Shown here in pieces: positions 35,477-44,036 of a stretch of DNA of 64,000 nucleotides (positions within the stretch are counted from its first letter, which is position 1; each line of letters begins with the position of its first letter). The DNA comes from Pedobacter mucosus. GTDB lineage: Bacteria; Bacteroidota; Bacteroidia; Sphingobacteriales; Sphingobacteriaceae. The stretch spans positions 620,001 through 684,000 of the forward strand of contig NZ_CP087585.1 of the NCBI RefSeq assembly GCF_022200785.1. The letters run 5' to 3'. A program made the translations under genes and the position numbers. The notes below the pieces were generated by a model. That model was given only the letters and a program-made list of their open reading frames with translations. It did not search any database and was not told the origin of the DNA.

Positions 35477-36218
35477 ATGACAAAACTACTGGATAAATTG
35501 TATTCAGTTCCGGGGGAACTTGGGAATTGGTAAGGCAGCAACATTGGAAGTTGCACGTGAAGGTCTACAGCTGTTATCGCCAATCTGGTCGGATCAGACC
35601 ATCATAAGAGCCTGGAGGAGATCTTCGCCTTGGGAGGAGAATCCCTTTTGTACCCATTGATGTCTCTGATGTAGAAAGTGTTAAACTGGCCATCAGTTCG
35701 ACCGTTTTAAAGTTCGGTAGGCTTGACGTAGCTTTCAATAATAATGTGGGAATCGGCGCAGCCTCTTCGGGCATACATGATCTTCCCGACGAGGTATGGA
35801 ACAGGGTAATCTCGATTATTCTGACCGGGTCAGTTTTATTGTGTCAAATATGAACTTCATTAGTTTTTAAAACAAGGCGGTGGCCTAATCATAAATATGT
35901 CCTCTCTGGGGGGCTCAAAGCTGAACATGGCTTGGTTCCATACACAGCCGCAAAGCATGGTGTACTCGGAATCACCAAACATATAGCCGATCAATATGCT
36001 GACCAAAACATCCGAGCAAATGCAATTTGTCTCTATTATATAGAAACTCTACTGATCAATTCCACAAAGGAAATTCATCAAGCCTGGATTGAAGGTAACC
36101 ATCCAAGAGACTGGGTAGAGCGGAAGAAGTGACCAACGCGTTTATTTATCTTGCCTGTGATGATTCCAGTTATTGTAACCGAACACAGACCATTCTGGAT
36201 GGCGTCGTGATGGCGTAA
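35477..36218 (+). pseudogene. Short-chain dehydrogenase, multiply disrupted
   Basis: SDR pieces are readable in alternating frames. The glycine-rich T-G-x-x-x-G-I-G motif is damaged near 35505; L-D-V-A-F-N-N-N-V-G-I-G near 35735 is the N-N-A-G region, and Y-T-A-A-K-H-G-V-L-G-I-T-K near 35940 is the Y-x-x-x-K site. The end Y-C-N-R-T-Q-T-I-L-D-G near 36170 is typical. At least three frameshifts and stops separate them. Adjacent to BON and regulator genes. It was likely of the same type as the intact SDR at 47078. Confidence 0.85.
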
Positions 36219-36300
36219 CATATTGATATATCTCTACACTGATTTTTTAGTATTTGCTCGTCATCAGCATTTTCATCATTGATGAACATCTTATCCCGGC

Positions 36301-36344
36301 ATGACCTGCATCATTTGGGAAGGGAAAGAATAATCAGACCTTTA
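36301..36344 (+). promoter_or_regulatory. FNR-like operator and -7 box of the BON-ALDH unit
   Basis: Operator ATGAC-CTGC-ATCAT at 36301-36314 (centre 36307.5). -7 box GAccTTTA at 36337-36344, core centre 36342.5, spacing 35 bp. A second weaker match TTGAT-GAAC-ATCTT lies at 36279-36292, 22 bp upstream, the same 57-bp position used elsewhere. Confidence 0.8.
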
Positions 36345-36455
36345 TCAGATTAATAATTTCAATACGTGTCTACGGGAACTTCCAGGTACAAAATGGACAG
36401 CGCAACGTACAAAATAATAAAGGAGGCCATTCACCGGATAATAATTCAACAGCAA

Positions 36456-37115
36456 ATGAAACACAATGAAACACTAAAAAATGAAGTAATGGAGGCTATA
36501 AGGCTCGAGCCATTACTTAATACAGCACAGATAGAGGTTAACACAGATGAAGGCATCGTTACCTTATCGGGAACGGTTGACAGCTACGTTAAAAAAAGAG
36601 CAGCTGAACATGTTGTAGGCAAGGTTCCCGGTGTGCGAGCAGTAGCGGAAAAGATCAAGGTTAAATTCGGAGCGGATGATACTAAAACCGATGAAGCCTT
36701 GGCATCGGAGATATTGAAAGCTTTACAGTTCACCCCAGGTTTACTCAAGTACAGTATAAGCGTACTTGTTGAGGACGGCTGGGTTACGCTTGTGGGGAAA
36801 GTCAAATGGATCGCCCAGAAAGAGGAGGTGGAAAGAGCAGTCCATCATCTTTCAGGGGTAAGGATGATTACCAATAATATAAGCATCCGTTCCGAAAGAG
36901 AAGATGATGTTGAAAAGGCGACTATAAAGAATGCATTTCTGAGAAACTGGGCTATAGATGATCAGGAAATCGAAGTTTCCGTTCTTGGAAACCAGGTGAC
37001 CTTGATGGGGAAAGTACATTCCCTTTATCAGCGCAATACCGCAGAACGGATTGCCTGGAACGCACCTGGAGTTTGTAACGTACATAATAAACTGACCATA
37101 GAATACCCCGATTAA
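36456..37115 (+). CDS. Triple BON-domain protein, 219 aa
   Basis: Third BON paralogue. ATG 36456 (M-K-H-N-E-T-L) is chosen because the other copies start alike; an upstream in-frame GTG at 36366 would add 30 atypical residues. Repeats carry I-V-T-L-S-G-T-V, W-V-T-L-V-G-K-V and Q-V-T-L-M-G-K-V. The ending W-N-A-P-G-V-C-N-V-H-N matches the copy at 59960 most closely (W-N-A-P-G-V-W-N-V-H-N). It is followed 63 bp later by the aldehyde dehydrogenase gene and is under a strong FNR-like operator. Confidence 0.9.
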   Translation: MKHNETLKNEVMEAIRLEPLLNTAQIEVNTDEGIVTLSGTVDSYVKKRAAEHVVGKVPGVRAVAEKIKVKFGADDTKTDEALASEILKALQFTPGLLKYSISVLVEDGWVTLVGKVKWIAQKEEVERAVHHLSGVRMITNNISIRSEREDDVEKATIKNAFLRNWAIDDQEIEVSVLGNQVTLMGKVHSLYQRNTAERIAWNAPGVCNVHNKLTIEYPD

Positions 37116-37178
37116 TGATCCAAGAATAGCTATTATCAGTTAACTAAAAATATATAACAAATACCTTAATTTTTAAAC

Positions 37179-38562
37179 ATGGCCATACAAACCATTAATC
37201 CTTTTAATAATCAGGTTATTAAAAGCTACGAGGAAATGACTCCCGATGCGGTAGAAATCGCAATTTCCATTGCAGATGAAGCGTTTCAGCATTGGAAAAA
37301 AAACTCCATTTTCGGAGCGTGCAGCACTGCTGCGCAAAGTTGCAGGCCTTATGCGTAAGCAAAAGGATATCCTTGCCAAACTCATTACCCTTGAAATGGG
37401 CAAACTGCTTGCACAAAGTTATGGCGAAATTGCCCTCAGTGCAGATATTGTAGATTACTATGCCGAAAATGCAGAAATTTTTTTGGAAGACCAGCGTCTT
37501 GAACCGGAATATGGGGAAGCATATATCAAGAGTACACCAATAGGCGTGCTGCTTGGAGTAGAGCCCTGGAACTTTCCATTTTATCAGGTAGCCCGTTTTG
37601 CAGCACCCAATATCATGGCGGGAAACGTAGTATTGGTGAAACATGCCAGTAATGTTCCCCAGTGTGCACTGGCCATACACAAGCTTTTCGAGGAAGCAGG
37701 CGCACCCGAAGGCGTTTACACCAATCTTTTTCTGAGCGGAAGCCGCATTGATCAGGTTGTGGCTGACGAACGGATAAAAGGGGTATCCCTTACAGGAAGT
37801 GAAACAGCAGGTGCAAGCATTGCTGCCGCAGCTGGAAAAGCGCTTAAAAAATCTGTACTTGAGCTTGGTGGCAGTGATGCCTTCATCGTACTTGCTGATG
37901 CAGATATCGATCGGTCGGTTGATTGGGCAGTGATCGGAAGAATGAACAATACCGGGCAGTGCTGCGTTGCTGCAAAAAGAATCATTGTTGTGGAGGAGAT
38001 TGCGGACGAATTCCTGGCCAAATTTAAAGCCAAACTGAGCGGACTGAAGGTGGGGGATCCTATGGATAGTGATACCCAGCTAGGGCCATTGAGCTCTGAA
38101 GGTGCAGTGATCCAGCTGATCGAACAGGTGCAGCGGAGCGTAAGCGGCGGGGCAAAGGTTCTGCTTGGCGGAAAGCTCATAGACCGTCAGGGTGCCTTCA
38201 TCGAGGCCACAATCCTAGGTGATATAAAGCCAGGAATGGCCGCGTATCACGAAGAATTATTCGGGCCTGTTGCGGCCTTTTACAGGGTAAAGGATGAACA
38301 GGCTGCAATTGATCTTGCCAACGATTCACCATTTGGACTTGGTGGAAGTATTTTTACCGGAGATATTGAAAAAGGGAAACGCCTTGCCGAGCAGATCGAT
38401 ACCGGTATGGTCTTTATCAACCATCCAACCTGGACACAGGCTGACCTTCCCTTTGGCGGCACCAAGCGTTCAGGATATGGCAGGGAACTGTCAAGCCTTG
38501 GCGTACAGGAATTTGTAAACAAAAAACTAATCAGGGTTAGTGCACTAAGTGATCCATTTTAG
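37179..38562 (+). pseudogene. NAD-dependent aldehyde dehydrogenase (GabD type), frameshifted near the start
   Basis: From ATG 37179 the sequence reads I-N-P-F-N-N-Q-V-I-K-S-Y to H-W-K-K, then shifts in an A8 run near 37292 where one A is extra. Without it the frame continues T-P-F-S-E-R-A-A-L-L-R-K and remains open to 38562, about 460 residues. All catalytic parts are present downstream: P-W-N-F-P near 128, L-E-L-G-G-S-D near 230, G-Q-C-C near 263 and E-E-L-F-G-P near 360. It resembles succinate-semialdehyde dehydrogenases. Either a single homopolymer sequencing error or a fresh mutation; function could be intact. Confidence 0.88.
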
Positions 38563-38579
38563 TATCATTAATAAATATT

Positions 38580-38620
38580 AATGCCTTTTCTAATCCTTAA
38601 CCGGTTGGGGAAGGCATTTT
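38580..38620 (+). terminator. Terminator after the aldehyde dehydrogenase
   Basis: aatgcctt (38580-38587) pairs with aaggcatt (38611-38618) across a 23-nt loop, followed by ttattttg. Confidence 0.6.
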
Positions 38621-38683
38621 ATTTTGCAGATCAAAAACCATATAAATATATAAACCGGGCGTTTATTAAGTAAAGCGACGGAT

Positions 38684-39424
38684 ATGAAAAAACTTATGGT
38701 ATTCGATCTTGATGGTACACTTGCCTTAAGCAAATCACCCATTGATAGTGAAATGAGCATATTATTGGATCAGCTACTGGCATCAATCAAAGTAGCGGTT
38801 ATTGCTGGCGGAAACTGGCCCCAGTTTCAAAAGCAGGTACTCTCACAGTTATCTATACGAAATGCGCTGAATAATTTACCGATTCTGCCCGTATGTGGTA
38901 CAAAATATTACTTCTATGATTCGGATTGGAAAAAGCTTTATGAAGAAGATTTTAATGAAACGGATAGATCATTCATTATCGACTCTGTTGAGCAGGCCAT
39001 TTCGTATACAGGTCTTTTGCTAAAAAAAAATGGGGTGAACTTATCGAGGACCGTGGAAGTCAGATTACCTATTCAGGACTAGGGCAACACGCTCCCCTGA
39101 AAGAAAAACAAACTGGGACCCAGATTTTTTCAAACGGAAAATATTGAAAACTGCTTTGAATAAGGTTTTTGGGGATTATTCAGTCAACATAGGTGGCTCT
39201 ACATCTATAGATATTATTGCCAAAGGGTTAGATAAGTCTTATGGCATAGAAAAGCTTCATGAAAAGCTTGGTATATAGGTTGCCGAAATGATTTTTATCG
39301 GTGACGCCCTTTTTAAAGGGGGCAATGATGAGCCGGTGCGAAAAACAGGTGCATATTGTATTAAGGTCAGAGACCCCGAAGAAACCAAAAGGATCATCGA
39401 GGCCGTTCTGGCTTTCTTGGGCTA
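38684..39424 (+). pseudogene. HAD-IIB phosphatase, disrupted by frameshifts and a stop
   Basis: The N-terminus M-V-F-D-L-D-G-T-L-A is a clean HAD motif I and reads to about residue 115. An A9 run near 39026 shifts the frame, after which another frame reads E-D-R-G-S-Q-I-T-Y-S-G-L-G-Q-H-A-P. A second shift near 39110 leads to W-D-P-D-F-F-K-R, then V-N-I-G-G-S-T-S-I-D-I and an in-frame TAG near 39278 before F-I-G-D-A-L-F-K-G-G-N-D, motif IV. This order matches the phosphomannomutase-like HAD-IIB group. Three lesions make this a true pseudogene. Confidence 0.85.
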
Positions 39425-39430
39425 ATTTTT

Positions 39431-40120
39431 TCAGGAATTGAACAGCATCAGGGACTTTACTGATTCGATATTGATGTCTACGATAACAAGTGAGTCTTCC
39501 CATCGGATTTCTTTGACATGTTCAACCTTCAGCAAAACTTTCTTTCCGCCGATCCCATTATTGGTATCAATAACAAGGTATTCGATCTCCCAGTCCATAT
39601 CATCCATCATAAAATCTGAAAGGTGACCGATCTCTCCGTCAGTGGCACGGATATGATAACCGGAAACCAGATGCGTGCTCTGCAAATGCAGGTCATTTTT
39701 CTTTCCTTCCAGACGATGTTCCGGAACTACAATCCTTTCATCAATTTTCAGCGGCTGATCCATCACCGGATCCGAAGGACCTGCGTAAAAACCACTTCCC
39801 CCATACCGCTGCCAGGCATAATGACCGTATAGTTCAATCTCCTGTTGCAATGAAACCGGTTTTTCTGTATCAATATCCGGGCTATCCTTTACCTGATCCA
39901 AAGATAGATCGACCGGAAAAATTCTGTTTTTCCAATCTGGGCTTAGCAATGCCTGAGGTGCAATGAGTTTCTTTTTTTCCATAAACCAGTTTCCTGTTTC
40001 AACCACCAGGTAACGGATGGCCCAGGAGGTATCCTCAAAATAAAAATCTTTTACACGTCCTATCTCGCCATCCCTGGCACCTATTTTATATCCGAGCAGA
40101 CTTTTGATATTGTGTTGCAT
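39431..40120 (-). CDS. PRC-barrel domain protein, 229 aa
   Basis: Two PRC-barrel modules: one at about residues 5-75 (L-L-G-Y-K-I-G-A-R-D-G-E-I-G-R-V-K-D-F) and one at about 150-215 (S-G-Y-H-I-R-A-T-D-G-E-I-G-H-L-S-D-F). A linker between them carries Y-G-G-S-G-F-Y-A-G-P-S. Such proteins are soluble and common in stress islands; the PRC fold binds partner proteins or RNA in other systems. It is encoded 51 bp downstream of mlaD on the same strand, perhaps as the end of that operon. Confidence 0.88.
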   Translation of the reverse strand: MQHNIKSLLGYKIGARDGEIGRVKDFYFEDTSWAIRYLVVETGNWFMEKKKLIAPQALLSPDWKNRIFPVDLSLDQVKDSPDIDTEKPVSLQQEIELYGHYAWQRYGGSGFYAGPSDPVMDQPLKIDERIVVPEHRLEGKKNDLHLQSTHLVSGYHIRATDGEIGHLSDFMMDDMDWEIEYLVIDTNNGIGGKKVLLKVEHVKEIRWEDSLVIVDINIESVKSLMLFNS

Positions 40121-40171
40121 AATTGATCTGATTTAACTATTTAATTGCTATACTGGTCGTTATTGTTGTTG

Positions 40172-41161
40172 CTATTCTTTTGGTTTGTTTTTTTGCTGCT
40201 TCTGCTCCTGTTTCCTGAAATATCCGCGGAAGAGAAAACTATGCTTGGTGGCATCCATAAGATCAGAGAACCCATCCGTTCCCTTCTGCAGGTTATCAAG
40301 GCTGGTACCGAGCTTTATTGTAAAAGATGAATCCCGTAACAGGGCATGCAATGGTCCTTTTCCATAGTTCAATTCATAATCAATCCCTTTTACCATATCG
40401 CCAAGCTGGCTAGTAACCTTTTTGGCATTTCCACCCGTGGCCCTAAAATCAGCAACAGCATATTTGAGATCGGAAGAGAGCACTGTATCTGTCAATATTA
40501 GCCCGAGGATACCTTTTCCCTTACGGATATTGCTAACTAGGGCATTTAATCCATAAGTCACCTGGTTGGCGTTTTTTGTAGCCATATTGATTTCCTCAAG
40601 TGAAGATTTTAAGCTTATCCCAATTGCTGGATCATTCATCAGGTTGAATATTTCACTGGTATCTAACCTAAGAACTGTTTCTTTTAAGGCTTTGGCAATC
40701 GCAGCTACATCGTTATTGGTCTTAGAGAGTGTTTTGAGCATCTCATCGGTACTGACCAGTTTCTGCGCCCCAAGCATATCTCCTTCATCTATTTTCGCTC
40801 CCGGGAGTTTTACAGGCTCGATATTGATCACTTTATTGCCCATCAACCCCTCTGTACCTATTGCTGCCTGGGCATTTTTGTGGATGTAGGGACGAACTCT
40901 GTTGTTGATCTGCATAATCACCTCTATAGTGGTATCATTGACCATATCTATAGTTTTAACCGTTCCTGCCTGGATACCTGAGAAGAGTACATTATTTCCT
41001 TCCATCAAGCCGTTGAGGTTATTAAATCTTGCCTTGATCTCAAAGTCCCTTCCGAATATATTCCTACTCCTGCCGATCATGTAAAATGAGACAACCAGCA
41101 CCAGCAGGCCCGCCATCACGAATATGCCAAGTTTGATATTTTTTGCTTCTGTCTTTGCCAT
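40172..41161 (-). CDS. mlaD: MlaD-type MCE lipid-transport protein
   Basis: Periplasmic substrate-binding subunit of the Mla phospholipid-transport complex. The start at 41161 (M-A-K-T-E-A-K-N-I-K) gives 329 residues; an ORF extension overlapping mlaF is rejected. One N-terminal anchor (residues 12-32, F-V-M-A-G-L-L-V-L-V-V-S-F) precedes the MCE domain, with F-N-N-L-N-G-L-M-E-G-N-N-V near 50 and I-G-T-E-G-L-M-G near 100. A helical C-terminal tail ends in a basic, Gln-rich patch. It follows mlaF by 5 bp. Confidence 0.93.
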   Translation of the reverse strand: MAKTEAKNIKLGIFVMAGLLVLVVSFYMIGRSRNIFGRDFEIKARFNNLNGLMEGNNVLFSGIQAGTVKTIDMVNDTTIEVIMQINNRVRPYIHKNAQAAIGTEGLMGNKVINIEPVKLPGAKIDEGDMLGAQKLVSTDEMLKTLSKTNNDVAAIAKALKETVLRLDTSEIFNLMNDPAIGISLKSSLEEINMATKNANQVTYGLNALVSNIRKGKGILGLILTDTVLSSDLKYAVADFRATGGNAKKVTSQLGDMVKGIDYELNYGKGPLHALLRDSSFTIKLGTSLDNLQKGTDGFSDLMDATKHSFLFRGYFRKQEQKQQKNKPKE

Positions 41162-41166
41162 AATAC

Positions 41167-41946
41167 TTATTGAAAAAATTGATTGATTTTGGGATCGCTC
41201 GAACTTTCGAGCGTTTTGTATGTGCCGTCCGCATAACACCTGCCTTCTAAAAGCAAAATCACGCGGTCTGCAATATTTCTCACACAGTTCATATCGTGTG
41301 AGATAATAATAGAGGAAGTGTTGTATTTTTTCTGCAGGGTAAGAATTAACTGATCGATTTCTCTGGCCGTTACCGGATCAAGTCCGGTTGTGGGTTCATC
41401 ATATAGGATGATCTCCGGTTTTAATATCAACGTTCTAGCAAGGGCAATTCTTTTTAGCATGCCTCCGGAAAGCTCAGATGGCATCATCTCTGAAGTATGT
41501 ATTAGACCAACATTTTCAAGTGCCTCCTTTACCATCTCATCAACCTCTTTCTCATCAAGACTCGTCCAGTGCCTGCGTAGGGGGAATTCCAGATTCTCCC
41601 TGACTGTCATCGAATCATATATCGCATTTGCCTGAAATAGAAAGCCGATCTTCATCCGTGCCTTTGCCAGCTCATCCTCGTCCATTACCGTTATATCCTC
41701 TCCAAATACCATGATCTTTCCCTTATCGGGTTTCAAGAGCCCGATAATGCATTTTATCAACACAGATTTCCCCGCGCCGGACTTTCCAAGAACCACTACA
41801 TTTTCTTCCCTTTCCACACTCAAAGAAAAATCCTCCAGCACAATGTTGGTCCCAAATTTTTTGAAAAGGTGTTCCATAACAATTACCGGCCCGCTGACCA
41901 GCTTTGGATTGTTGTCTGCTGCATCTGCAATCTCTATTGTTTTCAT
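41167..41946 (-). CDS. mlaF: Mla ABC transporter ATP-binding protein
   Basis: ATPase of the MlaFED complex, 259 residues. Walker A G-K-S-G-A-G-K-S near residue 54, Q-loop in F-L-F-Q-A-N near 100, ABC signature L-S-G-G-M near 158, Walker B I-I-L-Y-D-E-P near 178 and H-loop I-S-H-D near 213. The family-specific L-S-G-G-M-L-K-R instead of L-S-G-G-Q is typical of MlaF. It lies between mlaE (5 bp gap) and mlaD (5 bp gap), so the three are one operon moving phospholipid between the membranes. Confidence 0.94.
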   Translation of the reverse strand: MKTIEIADAADNNPKLVSGPVIVMEHLFKKFGTNIVLEDFSLSVEREENVVVLGKSGAGKSVLIKCIIGLLKPDKGKIMVFGEDITVMDEDELAKARMKIGFLFQANAIYDSMTVRENLEFPLRRHWTSLDEKEVDEMVKEALENVGLIHTSEMMPSELSGGMLKRIALARTLILKPEIILYDEPTTGLDPVTAREIDQLILTLQKKYNTSSIIISHDMNCVRNIADRVILLLEGRCYADGTYKTLESSSDPKINQFFQ

Positions 41947-41951
41947 AGCCG

Positions 41952-42722
41952 TTAATTTAAACCCAGTAAGTTCGTTATTTGAACCGTGAGCAGATCCAGC
42001 ACGAAAATCAGCACAGAGGAGAGTACAACTGCGGAATTTGCCGAACTTCCAACGCCCTGTGTGCCTTTGGTTGAGTTAAAGCCTTTATAACAACCAATCA
42101 GGCCAACGGCAAAGCCGAAGAATATAGTTTTGATTATCGCCGGAAGTACATCGCTAAAGCTTAGGCTGTCGAACACCTGGATAAAAAAGAATCTGATATT
42201 GGTTACCGACTTAATGTTGACACCGATATAGGCACCAAATAGGGAAACGGCATCTCCAAGGATGGTTAGTATGGGAAGCATCAGACTGGTCGCGATTACC
42301 CTTGTGGCGACCAGGTATTTGAACGGATTGGTTCCGCTTACATCCATGGAATCGATCTGCTCGGTTACTTTCATTGAACCCAGTTCGGCTCCAATACTGC
42401 TTCCGATTTTTCCCGCAAAAATAAGTGCGGTAATCACCGGACCGATTTCCCTTACAATCGCAATGCCCACCATTACCGGAAGTTCGGACTGTACACCATA
42501 GCTTACCAGTGATGGACGAAGCTGCATGGTGAGTACCAGACCCATAATAAATCCAGTTAGCCCTACAAGGGGAAAAGATTTATAGCCAATCAGATAGCAT
42601 TGAGCCAGGAGTTCTCTGATCTCAAACTTCGGTTTGAGCCCATGGGAGAAGAAACGGCCCGCGAACCTGGAGATCTGACCGGTCTGATCCAGAAAATCTT
42701 TAGCCTCAGAAATTATTGACAT
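41952..42722 (-). CDS. mlaE: Mla ABC transporter permease
   Basis: MlaE-family permease of 256 residues with an N-terminal amphipathic stretch and five or so membrane spans. The permease signature I-V-R-E-I-G-P-V-I-T-A-L near residue 107 and G-S-S-I-G-A-E-L-G-S-M-K-V-T-E-Q-I near 125 are clear. First gene of mlaE-F-D; the -7 box and type-2 motif lie 100-160 bp upstream. Mla systems keep outer-membrane lipid asymmetry, consistent with an envelope-stress role. Confidence 0.94.
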   Translation of the reverse strand: MSIISEAKDFLDQTGQISRFAGRFFSHGLKPKFEIRELLAQCYLIGYKSFPLVGLTGFIMGLVLTMQLRPSLVSYGVQSELPVMVGIAIVREIGPVITALIFAGKIGSSIGAELGSMKVTEQIDSMDVSGTNPFKYLVATRVIATSLMLPILTILGDAVSLFGAYIGVNIKSVTNIRFFFIQVFDSLSFSDVLPAIIKTIFFGFAVGLIGCYKGFNSTKGTQGVGSSANSAVVLSSVLIFVLDLLTVQITNLLGLN

Positions 42723-42819
42723 ATATGTTGTATTTTAATTGGACTGTAAGTATTGAAACTCCTTATCCGAAAACTAGTTGATGAATGATCCTTTCTAGCA
42801 GAAAGAGATCCTTTTGATG

Positions 42820-42882
42820 CAAAATTGCCTTTTTATTAGTTTTAAAGATTATGGAATTCTTCTAATTTATTATATGATTCAC
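42820..42882 (-). promoter_or_regulatory. Type-2 motif promoter of the mlaEFD operon
   Basis: Minus-strand GTGAATCATATAAT (42869-42882, centre 42875.5) lies 54 bp upstream of the core of CAatTTTG (core at 42820-42823), about 98 bp before the mlaE ATG. Confidence 0.5.
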
Positions 42883-42884
42883 AC

Positions 42885-43976
42885 TTATGCATTGTTGTTC
42901 GCTGCAGGAAGTACTGTGGGCATGTCCAACCTTGCTACGCCAATCCGGTTGTCTGCCATTCCATAGTACACATCATAACGATCCGGGCAGCCAATATCAT
43001 TGCGCTGATCTATACCGGTCGGGAAAACAACGTCTCCAATGATTCCGATACGCTCTTCCTGCATTTCGGGCGTTAGTACCGGGTCAGTAGAACGGTAAAG
43101 GATTTTATCAGGACAGGTAGCATCCAGGATCATCACCCCTGCAGAATAGACCAGCTCATCATAGATGTCCGGGGTCAGCGATCCCTGCATTACACCATGG
43201 TAAAGTAAAAGCCAGCCGTGCCTGCTCATCACAGGAGGTGCACCGGCACCGATCTTTAGTTTTTCCCAGGGTGCCTCTGGAAGTGCAAGCGGGCTATTGG
43301 AAACAAACATCGGTAGTGGACTGCTGTGGTAGGGTTTACTGCTGATATGGCTATATGATATCCAGATGCATTCATGGTGATCTCTTATCCGCCTGTCGAG
43401 CGGATCTTTTGCGATATCCTCCGGCCGCGTACCCGGGAATAGGGGGCGATGCAGCATGACAAGTGATGGATGCCCATGAGGGCTGTTTAATGCGATGGGG
43501 AAAATACAGGCATCTTTGTTATTCACCCCATTGAACTCAATATTTTTATAGGGTGCAAAATTTGCAAGCCCTAGCCTTTCCCAGTGCAGAAGGTCAGCCG
43601 AAACGGCAATCGCGATTCTTGGACCTGCAGAGGAAAATGCGGTATAGGTCATTACGTAACTGTTAAGGGGCTCAACGAAGGTGATTCTCGGATCCTCGCA
43701 GCCACCCGTACCATCAGCTCTTTTCTCATAATCAGCTTCTGGTTCCAGGGCAATTCCGATTCGTTTCACCCCTACAGGATTACCCTCTGGACTGAAGATC
43801 ACCCTGGCAATACCGATCCTTGAATAGTTACCCTTTGACACCAGTCTGGGGAAAAGATACAGATTGCCATCTGGGCCACGTATAGCGGCAGGGTTCAGCA
43901 CGCCCTCGGCTTCGAGTTCGTTCCCATCCTCAGGTTCCATAATGATGCCCAGGCGCTGCAGTTTAAATGGATTCAT
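42885..43976 (-). CDS. Glycoside hydrolase family 130-like enzyme (mannoside phosphorylase type)
   Basis: 363 residues with a five-bladed propeller pattern. The GH130 signature G-G-C-E-D-P-R-I near residue 91 and N-P-A-A-I near 27 are present. H-R-P near 175 and G-A-G-A-P-P near 237 fit phosphate and sugar subsites. GH130 enzymes phosphorolyse or hydrolyse beta-mannosides; exact linkage cannot be read. It follows an L,D-transpeptidase gene by 60 bp on the same strand, so it may act on envelope or storage mannan, and yields sugar phosphates that could feed the phosphoketolase route. Confidence 0.88.
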   Translation of the reverse strand: MNPFKLQRLGIIMEPEDGNELEAEGVLNPAAIRGPDGNLYLFPRLVSKGNYSRIGIARVIFSPEGNPVGVKRIGIALEPEADYEKRADGTGGCEDPRITFVEPLNSYVMTYTAFSSAGPRIAIAVSADLLHWERLGLANFAPYKNIEFNGVNNKDACIFPIALNSPHGHPSLVMLHRPLFPGTRPEDIAKDPLDRRIRDHHECIWISYSHISSKPYHSSPLPMFVSNSPLALPEAPWEKLKIGAGAPPVMSRHGWLLLYHGVMQGSLTPDIYDELVYSAGVMILDATCPDKILYRSTDPVLTPEMQEERIGIIGDVVFPTGIDQRNDIGCPDRYDVYYGMADNRIGVARLDMPTVLPAANNNA

Positions 43977-44036
43977 AGTCTTCGTATATGAGATTCTTAA
44001 GGTTTATAATGCTTTTAAGCTGGTATCGGAGCGCCA

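Noticed and set aside
42771..42790. Operator-like ttgatgaatgatcc upstream of mlaE
   Set aside because: The half-site spacing is off by one base and it is not at a set distance from a -7 box.
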